In this document: positions 1 through 5,582 of the stretch, piece after piece
Numbering within the stretch: position 1 is the stretch's first letter
Layout: the number at the start of each line of letters is the position of its first letter
NCBI GenBank assembly: GCA_947625995.1
Contig: CANQQN010000036.1
Span: 1 to 12,774 of the forward strand
Reading direction: 5' to 3'
Source of the DNA: an uncultured Lachnospiraceae bacterium
GTDB lineage: Bacteria; Bacillota; Clostridia; Lachnospirales; Lachnospiraceae
DNA: 12,774 nt
Notes under the pieces: model-generated
Database searches by the model: none
Told to the model about the DNA's origin: nothing
The model's input: only the letters and a program-made list of their open reading frames with translations
Translations under genes and position numbers: made by a program

Positions 1-10
1 TTTTTTCATT

Positions 11-19
11 TGTTATAAT
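11..19 (+). promoter_or_regulatory. Extended -10 promoter element for the first membrane protein
   Basis: TGTTATAAT matches the extended -10 consensus (TGnTATAAT) exactly. The -35 element would lie before the window start and cannot be checked. It sits about 30 bases before the ATG at 51, a fitting distance for a short leader. Confidence 0.55.
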
Positions 20-50
20 CATTTCAGCAAATGAAAAAGGATGTGGGGAA

Positions 51-539
51 ATGGAAAGGGAATCCATTAACCAATGGAAAAAGGAAGAGGCGCAGCAACG
101 CAGTATTTTATGTGAAAAAGGCCGCCGGTTTCTGACAGTGGTCGTAATGGTGAATCTTGCGGTATCTCTTGTGACCGGAATCTTAAGTATGCGGTTTACT
201 GGTTTTTTTCTGCAACTGGTGCTGGCGTTCTTTATCTTCAAGGGCAGCAAGATCGCCAAAAGCTTTTACATACTTCTTGCGTTTCATAACATACTTTCAG
301 GTTTTCTTTGTTTTTCATGGCAGAATCAAATGACGGATCACGGGTGGGAGATCGGCGGAATGGATGAATTGATTCATTCTATCCTCATGCCCGCGCCGCA
401 AGCTGTTCCGTTGATCAGAGCCGCGACGGTCATTTTTGGAGTATTCAGTATTTTGTGGGGAATCTTGATGATGGTGTTCCTGACAAAGAACAGAAATTTG
501 ATCCGTTATCTGGGCAATCAGGAGGAACGCCGGCAGTGA
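51..539 (+). CDS. Small multi-pass membrane protein of unknown function
   Basis: I do not recognise a family for this 162-residue protein. It has a charged, probably cytoplasmic N-terminus (about 1-26, many Lys, Glu and Gln), then hydrophobic stretches at about 27-47, 50-63, 70-89 and 121-144, suggesting four membrane segments. A more polar loop at about 90-118 and a basic/polar C-terminal tail follow. The ATG at 51 is preceded by a GGGGA ribosome-binding stretch and by a good extended -10 element, so the start looks right. A terminator follows directly after the stop, so it appears to be a single-gene unit, independent of the downstream symporter. No catalytic or binding motif is visible. 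Confidence 0.7.
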   Translation: MERESINQWKKEEAQQRSILCEKGRRFLTVVVMVNLAVSLVTGILSMRFTGFFLQLVLAFFIFKGSKIAKSFYILLAFHNILSGFLCFSWQNQMTDHGWEIGGMDELIHSILMPAPQAVPLIRAATVIFGVFSILWGILMMVFLTKNRNLIRYLGNQEERRQ

Positions 540-540
540 T

Positions 541-573
541 CCGGACGAAAGGGGTTATTTTTCCGGTTTTTTG
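541..573 (+). terminator. Rho-independent terminator after the membrane protein
   Basis: CCGGA (541-545) pairs with TCCGG (562-566). After one C-T mismatch the stem continues with a G-T and two A-T pairs, and six Ts (567-572) follow. The hairpin begins 2 bases after the stop codon at 537-539. The stem is moderate, with one internal mismatch. Confidence 0.55.
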
Positions 574-613
574 TATTTTTATGCAATATTAAACAATTAA
601 TACATGAAAAACC

Positions 614-642
614 TTGACTTTCTTGCATAACCATGATATTTT
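614..642 (+). promoter_or_regulatory. Possible promoter for the Na+/amino-acid symporter
   Basis: TTGACT (614-619) is a good -35 box. Seventeen bases later, TATTTT (637-642) is a poor but possible -10 box. The -10 overlaps an inverted repeat (638-655), so a repressor could control it. If it is real, transcription would start near 649 and the leader hairpin at 656 would be almost at the 5' end of the RNA. Confidence 0.35.
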
Positions 643-655
643 ACTAAAGTAAAAT
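638..655 (+). promoter_or_regulatory. Operator-like inverted repeat before the symporter
   Basis: ATTTTAC (638-644) and GTAAAAT (649-655) are perfect inverted 7-mers around a TAAA centre. The repeat overlaps the proposed -10 box. The size and position fit a dimeric repressor site, but no cognate regulator is encoded in the window. It is AT-rich, so chance is possible. Confidence 0.35.
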
Positions 656-690
656 GGCGGGTGGATAGTAATATAGCACCCGTCTTTTTT
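656..690 (+). terminator. Leader hairpin with U-tract (terminator or attenuator)
   Basis: GGCGGGTG (656-663) pairs with CACCCGTC (677-684), 8 pairs including one G-U, around a 13-base loop, and six Ts (685-690) follow at once. This is a standard intrinsic terminator shape. It lies only 34 bases before the symporter ATG at 724 and after the candidate promoter, so it could be a transcription attenuator. It could also be a second terminator for upstream transcripts. I see no T-box or glycine-riboswitch consensus before it. Confidence 0.65.
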
Positions 691-723
691 CGTATATTTA
701 TACAAATAAAAAGAGGTGGAGTT

Positions 724-2214
724 ATGATCAAACTGATTGAAACCGTCAACAATGCAGTGAACAGTTTTGTCTGGGGTATCCCCATGTTGGTGCTGCTGGT
801 TGGCACAGGTATCTTGATGACCTGTCTTACCAAGGTATTCCAGCTTTCTCACATCGGGCACTGGTTTAAAAACACGCTGGGAAGCATTTTCACAGACAAA
901 CACATCGTGCAGCATACGGGTAAGGAAGACAAATCCATATCTCAGTTCCAGTCGCTCTGTACCGCCCTTGCGGCTACCATTGGAACCGGTAATATCGTCG
1001 GTGTAGCTACAGCTCTGATCTCCGGCGGGCCCGGCGCGATCTTCTGGATGTGGATCGTGGCATTTTTCGGAATGATGACCAACTATTCCGAGAATGTGCT
1101 GGGTATTTTTTACAGGAGAAAGAATGAAAAAGGCGAGTGGAGCGGCGGCGCCATGTACTACCTTCGTGACGGTCTCGGCTCCAAAAAGAACATGAAGCAG
1201 GTAGGCGCAGTTCTGGCGGTATTGTTTTCCTGCTTTTGTCTGCTGGCTTCCTTTGGTATCGGCAATATGAGCCAGATCAATTCCATTGCCATCAATATGA
1301 ACACAGCATTCCATGTGCCGCAGCTTGCGGTGGGTATCGTACTGATGCTGCTTGCGGCGCTGGTAATCCTTGGCGGCATCAAACGGATCGCGTCTGTGAC
1401 GGAGAAACTGGTGCCTTTCATGGCCATCGCATACATACTGGGCGCGCTGTCAATCTGTATCATTAATTTTGAGCATGTCGGCCCTGCTTTTGCTTGTATC
1501 TTTAAAGGCGCGTTTCACTTGAAAGCGGTAGGCGGCGGTCTGGTTGGATCCGGCATTAAGCTTGCTCTTACTTGGGGAATGAAACGAGGCGTTTTCTCCA
1601 ACGAGGCGGGCCTCGGTTCTTCCGTAATGGTACATTCCAGTTCCAATGTAAAGGAGCCTGTCCGTCAGGGTATGTGGGGCATCTTTGAGGTGTTTGCCGA
1701 CACGATGGTAGTGTGTACGCTGACTGCTCTTGCCGTGCTGACTTCCGGTCTGGTTGACCTGAATACAGGCGCTGTGGTCAGCAGTTCGCCGGATTCCGCG
1801 CTGGTGGGTGAGGCATTTTCTACAGTGTTCGGCGCCGTGGGGCCTATGTTTATCGCTATCGCCATCCTGTTATTTGCCTTCTCCACGGTGCTTGGCTGGA
1901 GCCACTATGGTTCCAAGGCTTTCGAGTATCTGTTTGGGACAAAGGCCATCGTAGTATATCGTGTGATCTTTATTGCGATCATTGTGGTTGCGGCCGTGAT
2001 GAAGCTGGATCTTGCATGGAGCTTGTCAGATACTTTTAACGGTCTGATGGCGATCCCCAACCTGATCGGTGTGCTGACCCTTTCGCCGGTGGTATACAAG
2101 ATCACAAAGAATTACGTGGACCGCAGGATCAAAGGAAACAATGTAAAACCCATGCTTTCCGCGTTCCCGGATATTCAGAAGATGCAGGAGCAGGATCTGA
2201 CCGAGAGCGACTGA
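724..2214 (+). CDS. Na+/alanine (or glycine) symporter, AGCS family
   Basis: A 496-residue integral membrane transporter expected to couple Na+ entry to uptake of alanine, glycine or a related small amino acid. Family hallmarks are clear: GTGNIVGVATA followed by SGGPGAIFWMW near residue 90-120, the TNYSENVLG and SGGAMYYL stretches of the N-terminal half, RIASVTEKLVPFMA near the middle, and KRGVFSNEAGLGSS, the conserved signature of the C-terminal half. The length and alternating hydrophobic segments fit the usual 10-11 helices. I chose the ATG at 724 because GAGGTGGAG lies just before it. An in-frame GTG at 661 would add 21 residues, but it lies inside the leader hairpin and has no ribosome binding site. 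The exact substrate cannot be told from sequence. No terminator is seen after it; a small frameshifted frame begins 2 bases downstream. Confidence 0.93.
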   Translation: MIKLIETVNNAVNSFVWGIPMLVLLVGTGILMTCLTKVFQLSHIGHWFKNTLGSIFTDKHIVQHTGKEDKSISQFQSLCTALAATIGTGNIVGVATALISGGPGAIFWMWIVAFFGMMTNYSENVLGIFYRRKNEKGEWSGGAMYYLRDGLGSKKNMKQVGAVLAVLFSCFCLLASFGIGNMSQINSIAINMNTAFHVPQLAVGIVLMLLAALVILGGIKRIASVTEKLVPFMAIAYILGALSICIINFEHVGPAFACIFKGAFHLKAVGGGLVGSGIKLALTWGMKRGVFSNEAGLGSSVMVHSSSNVKEPVRQGMWGIFEVFADTMVVCTLTALAVLTSGLVDLNTGAVVSSSPDSALVGEAFSTVFGAVGPMFIAIAILLFAFSTVLGWSHYGSKAFEYLFGTKAIVVYRVIFIAIIVVAAVMKLDLAWSLSDTFNGLMAIPNLIGVLTLSPVVYKITKNYVDRRIKGNNVKPMLSAFPDIQKMQEQDLTESD

Positions 2215-2426
2215 GAATGGGGACAGTATATGAAGCTGGCAGAGCGCTGCAGGAACTGAAAGCATCTGCTGCGCGTCTTGTTTATCTGATCGCCAAGATC
2301 AATCTGACGAATTGCCGGACGATGAAACGGAGATGATCGCAAGAAAGGACACACTTTCTTTAAGGATAAGGAGTGAGGTCAGGAACAGGGATCAGAAAAT
2401 TTTTTCTGTGCATCATATAAAACACG

Positions 2427-2455
2427 TTGACGTACGCAAAAACGTACGTTATAAT
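2427..2455 (+). promoter_or_regulatory. Promoter of the yefM-yoeB operon
   Basis: TTGACG (2427-2432) and a perfect TATAAT (2450-2455) are separated by exactly 17 bases, close to the consensus housekeeping promoter. It lies 22 bases before the antitoxin ATG. The whole spacer is occupied by the paired palindromes described separately. Confidence 0.85.
2430..2449 (+). promoter_or_regulatory. Paired CGTACG palindromes, probable YefM-YoeB operator
   Basis: Two CGTACG palindromes (2431-2436 and 2443-2448) lie with their centres 12 bp apart. Together they form a larger inverted repeat of ACGTACG and CGTACGT around CAAAAA, lying between the -35 and -10 boxes. E. coli yefM is autoregulated through paired palindromes with a TGTACA core, so this arrangement fits autorepression by the antitoxin-toxin complex. 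Binding is inferred, not shown. Confidence 0.65.
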
Positions 2456-2477
2456 AAGCACGAAAGGAGTTGAGCCT

Positions 2478-2729
2478 ATGACATCGATTAGTGCCACAAA
2501 AGCAAGGGAAAATATCTATCAGTTACTTTCTGATGTGAATGCAAACTGTGAACCTATTACGATCACAAATACAAAAGGAAAAAACGCGGTTCTGATCAGC
2601 GAATCTGACTGGAATGCGATAGAAGAGACCTTGTATCTGATGTCCGTCCCGGGTATGGCTGAATCTATCATTCAGGGCGGCAATACGCCTGTAGCGGAAT
2701 GTCTGTCGGAAGATGAGGTGGAGTGGTAA
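2478..2729 (+). CDS. yefM: YefM/Phd-family antitoxin
   Basis: An 83-residue antitoxin expected to bind and neutralise the toxin encoded directly downstream and to repress its own promoter. The N-terminal half has the YefM/Phd DNA-binding layout: SISATKARENIYQLL at the start, then a beta hairpin (PITITNTKGKNAVLIS) and SDWNAIEETLYL. The C-terminal part (about 55-83) is acidic and probably disordered until it wraps the toxin. I chose the ATG at 2478 because AAAGGAG (2463-2469) precedes it and the promoter lies just upstream; an in-frame extension to 2427 would begin inside the -35 box. The stop codon is followed with no gap by the toxin start, so the two are co-translated. Family assignment rests on motif and gene order. 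Confidence 0.9.
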   Translation: MTSISATKARENIYQLLSDVNANCEPITITNTKGKNAVLISESDWNAIEETLYLMSVPGMAESIIQGGNTPVAECLSEDEVEW

Positions 2730-3026
2730 TTGTATCGGATCGTGTATGAAAAACAGGCTGCGAAAGATATTAAGAATCTGAAAGCCGCAGGGCTGGACAA
2801 AAAGGCTAGGGAATTGATAGAAATTTTACGACGCGATCCTTTTCAGATGCCGCCTGCGTATGAAGGTCTTGTGGGAAATCTGCAGGGATTTTATTCCAGA
2901 AGGATTAATATTCAGCACAGACTTGTCTATCAGGTGTATGGGGATCCGGTGTTGATCAATGAAGAAAACTATGAAGGAACCGTAAAGATCGTTCGCATGT
3001 GGACACATTATGAAAGGTTGAAATAA
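2730..3026 (+). CDS. yoeB: YoeB/Txe-family mRNA-interferase toxin
   Basis: A 98-residue RelE-fold toxin that should cleave mRNA at the ribosome. Alignment by eye to E. coli YoeB places the catalytic residues as Glu45, Arg64 (in QHRLVYQV), His93 and Tyr94 (in MWTHYE); the NLQGFYSRRI stretch is also typical. Translation starts at TTG 2730, immediately after the antitoxin TAA, with GAGGTGGAG (2715-2723) inside the antitoxin gene as ribosome binding site. The rare start codon and tight coupling probably keep toxin synthesis low and dependent on the antitoxin. Compared with E. coli YoeB there is an extra loop of about 14 residues (around 71-84) before the last strand. All key residues are present, so the toxin is probably active. 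Confidence 0.92.
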   Translation: MYRIVYEKQAAKDIKNLKAAGLDKKARELIEILRRDPFQMPPAYEGLVGNLQGFYSRRINIQHRLVYQVYGDPVLINEENYEGTVKIVRMWTHYERLK

Positions 3027-3071
3027 ACGAATTTCGTACTAGTAAAAGATTCTTATAGATAATATGTTTTT

Positions 3072-3111
3072 AGGGCATATCAGATAGCAATATCCGGTAT
3101 GCCCTGTTTTT
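3072..3111 (+). terminator. Rho-independent terminator of the yefM-yoeB operon
   Basis: AGGGCATA (3072-3079) pairs with TATGCCCT (3098-3105). The stem continues in register with one G-T pair, one C-G pair, one mismatch and GATA/TATC, closing on a GCAA tetraloop (3087-3090). GTTTTT (3106-3111) follows. It begins 45 bases after the toxin stop. This is the strongest terminator in the window. Confidence 0.85.
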
Positions 3112-3147
3112 ATGGCTTTGAATGTTATTGATTTTTGGATTTGATAA

Positions 3148-3375
3148 ACTTCAGAACAGCCGATTGTTTATGGGGATATTGACAAAAATGGTATAGTTGA
3201 TGCGTCCGATGCGCGGGAAATTCTCAAATTTATTGTAAACATTCGAGTACCTTCAGAAGTACAGATTGAGGCGGCAGATCTGGATGATAATGGCAAACTG
3301 GAAGCGACCGATGCATTGTTGGTGCTTAAAATAACAGTGAAACTGATTGACAGATTCCCTGTAATGAAGGCATAG
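3148..3375 (+). pseudogene. Orphan dockerin type I module (gene remnant)
   Basis: The frame from 3148 to the TAG at 3373-3375 encodes about 75 residues with two clear dockerin repeats. The first calcium loop is DIDKNGIVDASD and the second DLDDNGKLEATD; both keep the acidic or Asn ligands at loop positions 1, 3, 5, 9 and 12. Each is followed by a helix (AREILKFIV and ALLVLKITV). Dockerins normally sit at the end of secreted cellulosome or cell-surface enzymes and bind cohesins. Here the frame is closed upstream by TGA TAA (3142-3147), no usable start codon or ribosome binding site exists, and no enzyme module or signal peptide is visible. I read it as the 3' end of a lost gene. The module itself is undamaged. 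Confidence 0.75.
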
Positions 3376-3420
3376 GATCGGCTGTAAACCTACTAAATCA
3401 GAATAGCAGGTTTTGCTTTT

Positions 3421-3468
3421 GGGCAGGATTTATTCGTATCATGTATATGAGAAAGAAAAATCCTGCCC
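3421..3468. repeat. 11-bp perfect inverted repeat in the gap after the dockerin remnant
   Basis: GGGCAGGATTT (3421-3431) and AAATCCTGCCC (3458-3468) are perfectly complementary around a 26-base spacer. No T-run follows on either strand, so it is not a typical intrinsic terminator. It lies between the dockerin scar and the next promoter. It may be a structured RNA element, a remnant of mobile DNA, or a protein-binding site. The rest of 3376-3515 shows nothing recognisable. Confidence 0.5.
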
Positions 3469-3515
3469 ATCATTATTAAACATCGCATTACAATATGTTG
3501 AATAACATAAAATGC

Positions 3516-3543
3516 TTGCAAAGAAAAACAGAAATGGTATAAT
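3516..3543 (+). promoter_or_regulatory. Promoter of the DUF4258 / YgiT-finger pair
   Basis: TTGCAA (3516-3521), a 16-base spacer and TATAAT (3538-3543) preceded by TGG, giving an extended -10. Transcription should begin near 3550, which favours the ATG at 3582 over the one at 3564 for the first gene. Confidence 0.7.
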
Positions 3544-3581
3544 TTATTTAGGTAAATGCAACGATGAGGAATGATCACAGA

Positions 3582-3896
3582 ATGATAGATATTCATACAA
3601 TACAAGCGTTGAACCGTCCGGATAAAATTGCTTTAACTGAACACGCAAGAATTCGGCTTTCTGAGCGCAATATAAAAATTGATGATGTGATGAATTGCAT
3701 AGAATCAGGGGAAATAATAAAGCAGTACGAGGACGATCAGCCTTTTCCAAGCTGTTTGCTTTTGGGAAATGATGTAAATAATAATTGTATGCATGTAGTT
3801 TTAAGTACAGATCATGAATACATTTATTTGATTACGGCATATTATCCGGACAGGGAACAATGGGAATCTGACTACAGAACAAAAAGGAGATTATAA
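3582..3896 (+). CDS. DUF4258 protein, probable toxin of an MqsRA-like pair
   Basis: A 104-residue protein resembling DUF4258 proteins, small RelE/MqsR-like folds commonly found next to YgiT-type zinc-finger proteins. Visible family features are LTEHARIRLSERNI with His21, Arg25 and Arg29, the DDQPFPSCLLLG stretch (about 51-62), MHVVLS with His71, and ITAYYPDREQWE near the end (about 84-95). I chose ATG 3582 because ATGAGGA lies upstream (spacing a little long, about 11) and the predicted RNA start is near 3550; ATG 3564 would add 6 residues but leave almost no leader. It is followed 4 bases later by the zinc-finger gene. RNase activity is an inference from context; catalytic residues of this family are not firmly known to me. 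Confidence 0.8.
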   Translation: MIDIHTIQALNRPDKIALTEHARIRLSERNIKIDDVMNCIESGEIIKQYEDDQPFPSCLLLGNDVNNNCMHVVLSTDHEYIYLITAYYPDREQWESDYRTKRRL

Positions 3897-3900
3897 TAAT

Positions 3901-4128
3901 ATGAAATGTATGGAATGCGGCGCAACTGTGAAAAAAGGAGTTACAACAAGCGTTTCCGAATTTGGCGAATGTGTTGTGATCGTTCGTAATGTGCCATGCT
4001 ACAAATGTACGGAATGTAATGAAATTATCTATACAGCAGACGTTGTGAAGCAATTAGAGGAAATCATGGAAACGGCGAAAACAATGATGCAGGAGATTGC
4101 CGTTATTGATTATTCAAAAGTAGCATAG
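3901..4128 (+). CDS. YgiT-type zinc-finger protein, probable antitoxin
   Basis: A 75-residue protein matching only the N-terminal, metal-binding half of MqsA/YgiT antitoxins. Two CxxC pairs (Cys3/Cys6 and Cys36/Cys39) should hold one zinc ion, and the intervening beta-rich part (about 10-33) is typical. The C-terminal helix (about 46-65) ends in the family-like VIDYSKVA. Cys24 and Cys33 are additional. The helix-turn-helix domain found in full MqsA (about 130 residues) is absent, and the gene ends naturally at TAG, so this is a short subtype rather than an obvious truncation. AAGGAGA (3884-3890) lies 10 bases before the ATG, and the partner gene ends 4 bases upstream, so the pair forms an operon. 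No clear terminator follows. Confidence 0.82.
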   Translation: MKCMECGATVKKGVTTSVSEFGECVVIVRNVPCYKCTECNEIIYTADVVKQLEEIMETAKTMMQEIAVIDYSKVA

Positions 4129-4238
4129 AAACAGCAGATCAAATATGTTGTTCGATCCGTCTGCGTGAGATCAGCGAATAACAGGAAAATGAAACTGGCC
4201 GAAGTAACTGTCATATTCGGTCCCCAAACATACTACAT

Positions 4239-4247
4239 TGTTATAGA
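4239..4247 (+). promoter_or_regulatory. Possible extended -10 element before the first D,D-carboxypeptidase
   Basis: TGTTATAGA resembles an extended -10 (TG-n-TATAGA) 22 bases before the ATG at 4269. No convincing -35 is found at the right distance. The rest of the 140-base gap 4129-4268 shows no clear terminator or RNA element. Confidence 0.3.
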
Positions 4248-4268
4248 ACAGGTAATTGGGGGCTGTAT

Positions 4269-5441
4269 ATGAAAAGGGTTATTTCGGCCATGTTGTCATT
4301 TGTGATGGGGTTCCTGCTTTTTGCCGTTTGTCCGGCGCAGGCAGATGCGGCGGAACTGGCGGAGGAAATCGCGGCGCCGGCGGCAATTTTGATGGAGGCA
4401 TCCACCGGCACGGTGATCTGGGAGAAAGATGCAGACACAAAGTACCATCCGGCCAGCGTCACTAAGATCATGACGCTGCTTTTGATCTTTGACGCGCTGG
4501 CAGAGGGAAAGATCCATCTGGAGGATACGGTGACTACCTCCGAGTACGCGGCCAGCATGGGTGGCTCTCAGGTGTTTCTGGAACCGGGGGAGACCCAGAC
4601 GGTGGACACCATGATCAAGTGCATTGCCGTGGCCTCGGCAAATGATGCCTGCGTGGCCATGGCGGAATATATCTGCGGCGCGGAGTCGGAGTTTGTGAAC
4701 CGGATGAACGCGCGGGCGCAGGGTCTTGGTATGACAAACACCCACTTTGAAAACTGCAACGGACTGGATACAGACGGGCATATGACCACCGCAAGGGATA
4801 TTGCCCTGATGTCAAGGGAACTGATCACAAAATATCCGAAGATCCATGAGTATTCCACTATCTGGATGGAAAATATCACCCATACCACCGCGAAAGGAAC
4901 CAGTGAGTTCGGGCTCACCAACACTAACAAACTGATTCGGCAGTATGAATATGCCACCGGTTTAAAGACCGGAAGCACAAGTCTGGCGAAATACTGCGTT
5001 TCCGCTACAGCGGAAAAAGACGGAGTAGAACTGATCGCCGTGATCCTCGCAGCGCCTGATTATAAGGTACGGTTTGCGGACGCCACAAAGCTGTTAAACT
5101 ATGGCTTTGGCGTGGCAAAAGTGTATGAAGACAAAAATGAAGATGATTTGGGAACGGTTTCCGTGGAAATGGGTGTAAAAGAAAAAATCCCGGTGAAATA
5201 CAAGTCGGATTTTCATTATATGAGCCTTGACGGCACAAGTCTGGACGGGGTGGAGAAGACCATCGAGCTTCCGGACTCTGTAACCGCGCCGGTGAAGAAA
5301 AACGCAAAGGCCGGAAGGGCAGTATACAAACTGAACGGGCAGGAGATCGGCAGCGTGGATATTCTGTTCGATGAAGAGGTAGAAAAAGCGGGTTTTTCCG
5401 ATTGTTTCTTTAAAACTTTAAAATTATGCTTGAATATTTAG
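4269..5441 (+). CDS. Secreted D-alanyl-D-alanine carboxypeptidase (PBP5/DacF type)
   Basis: A 390-residue serine-type carboxypeptidase that should remove the terminal D-Ala of peptidoglycan pentapeptides at the outer membrane face. A signal peptide (about 1-28, hydrophobic core LSFVMGFLLFAV) is followed by the penicillin-binding domain with all three active-site motifs: SVTK at 63-66 (nucleophile Ser63), SAN at 123-125, and KTG at 233-235. A C-terminal beta domain (about 285-370) and a short hydrophobic, possibly amphipathic end (from about 373) probably hold it to the membrane. GGGGG precedes ATG 4269 by a normal distance. A paralogue with the same layout lies at 7922-9208. The 141-base gap before the phosphoesterase has no clear terminator, so read-through into that gene is possible. 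Confidence 0.92.
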   Translation: MKRVISAMLSFVMGFLLFAVCPAQADAAELAEEIAAPAAILMEASTGTVIWEKDADTKYHPASVTKIMTLLLIFDALAEGKIHLEDTVTTSEYAASMGGSQVFLEPGETQTVDTMIKCIAVASANDACVAMAEYICGAESEFVNRMNARAQGLGMTNTHFENCNGLDTDGHMTTARDIALMSRELITKYPKIHEYSTIWMENITHTTAKGTSEFGLTNTNKLIRQYEYATGLKTGSTSLAKYCVSATAEKDGVELIAVILAAPDYKVRFADATKLLNYGFGVAKVYEDKNEDDLGTVSVEMGVKEKIPVKYKSDFHYMSLDGTSLDGVEKTIELPDSVTAPVKKNAKAGRAVYKLNGQEIGSVDILFDEEVEKAGFSDCFFKTLKLCLNI

Positions 5442-5582
5442 CGTAAAACACGCATAATAAACCTTGGATTTTGCGATGACCCGGATGAAAGCGTCTGTAA
5501 CCGGGATTTTCAGGTAAGGGACACTTTCGACAGAATGGATTGCAGCCTGACGCCCGGCTGCATCTGCAGAACGGAGTGGAAG

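Larger units (their letters stand above)
2217..2473 (+). pseudogene. Possible frameshifted small gene downstream of the symporter
   Basis: An ATG two bases after the symporter stop opens a frame (beginning MGTVYEAGRALQEL) that runs to a stop at 2334-2336. Near 2295-2305 coherent protein-like sequence appears to switch to the frame one base back, which stays open to the TGA at 2471-2473 and reads SDELPDDETEMIARKDTLSL and onward. Loss of one base near 2300 would explain this: an extra C there restores a continuous frame of about 85 residues with charged, helix-forming composition. The last third runs through the promoter of the toxin-antitoxin operon, so the natural C-terminus may have been lost or may end earlier. 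I do not recognise a family. A sequencing error or a chance open frame are the alternatives. Confidence 0.35.

Noticed and set aside
656..690. Resemblance of the symporter leader to a T-box or glycine riboswitch
   Set aside because: GGGTGG followed by a CACCCGTC terminator recalls T-box leaders, but the conserved TGGNACCGCG core is missing and the leader is far too short for either class.
589..1314. Long minus-strand open frame opposite the symporter
   Set aside because: It mirrors the codon pattern of the symporter and crosses the terminator and leader hairpin; no recognisable protein features.
3421..3468. The 11-bp inverted repeat as an intrinsic terminator
   Set aside because: No run of Ts follows on either strand, so it is listed only as a repeat.
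5423..5458. ATTATGC / GCATAAT inverted repeat around the first carboxypeptidase stop as terminator
   Set aside because: The 7-bp stem is AT-rich with a 22-base loop and no T-run follows; probably chance.
5480..5505. CCCGG / CCGGG hairpin after the first carboxypeptidase
   Set aside because: Only 5 pairs with a 16-base loop and just four Ts after an A; too weak to call a terminator.
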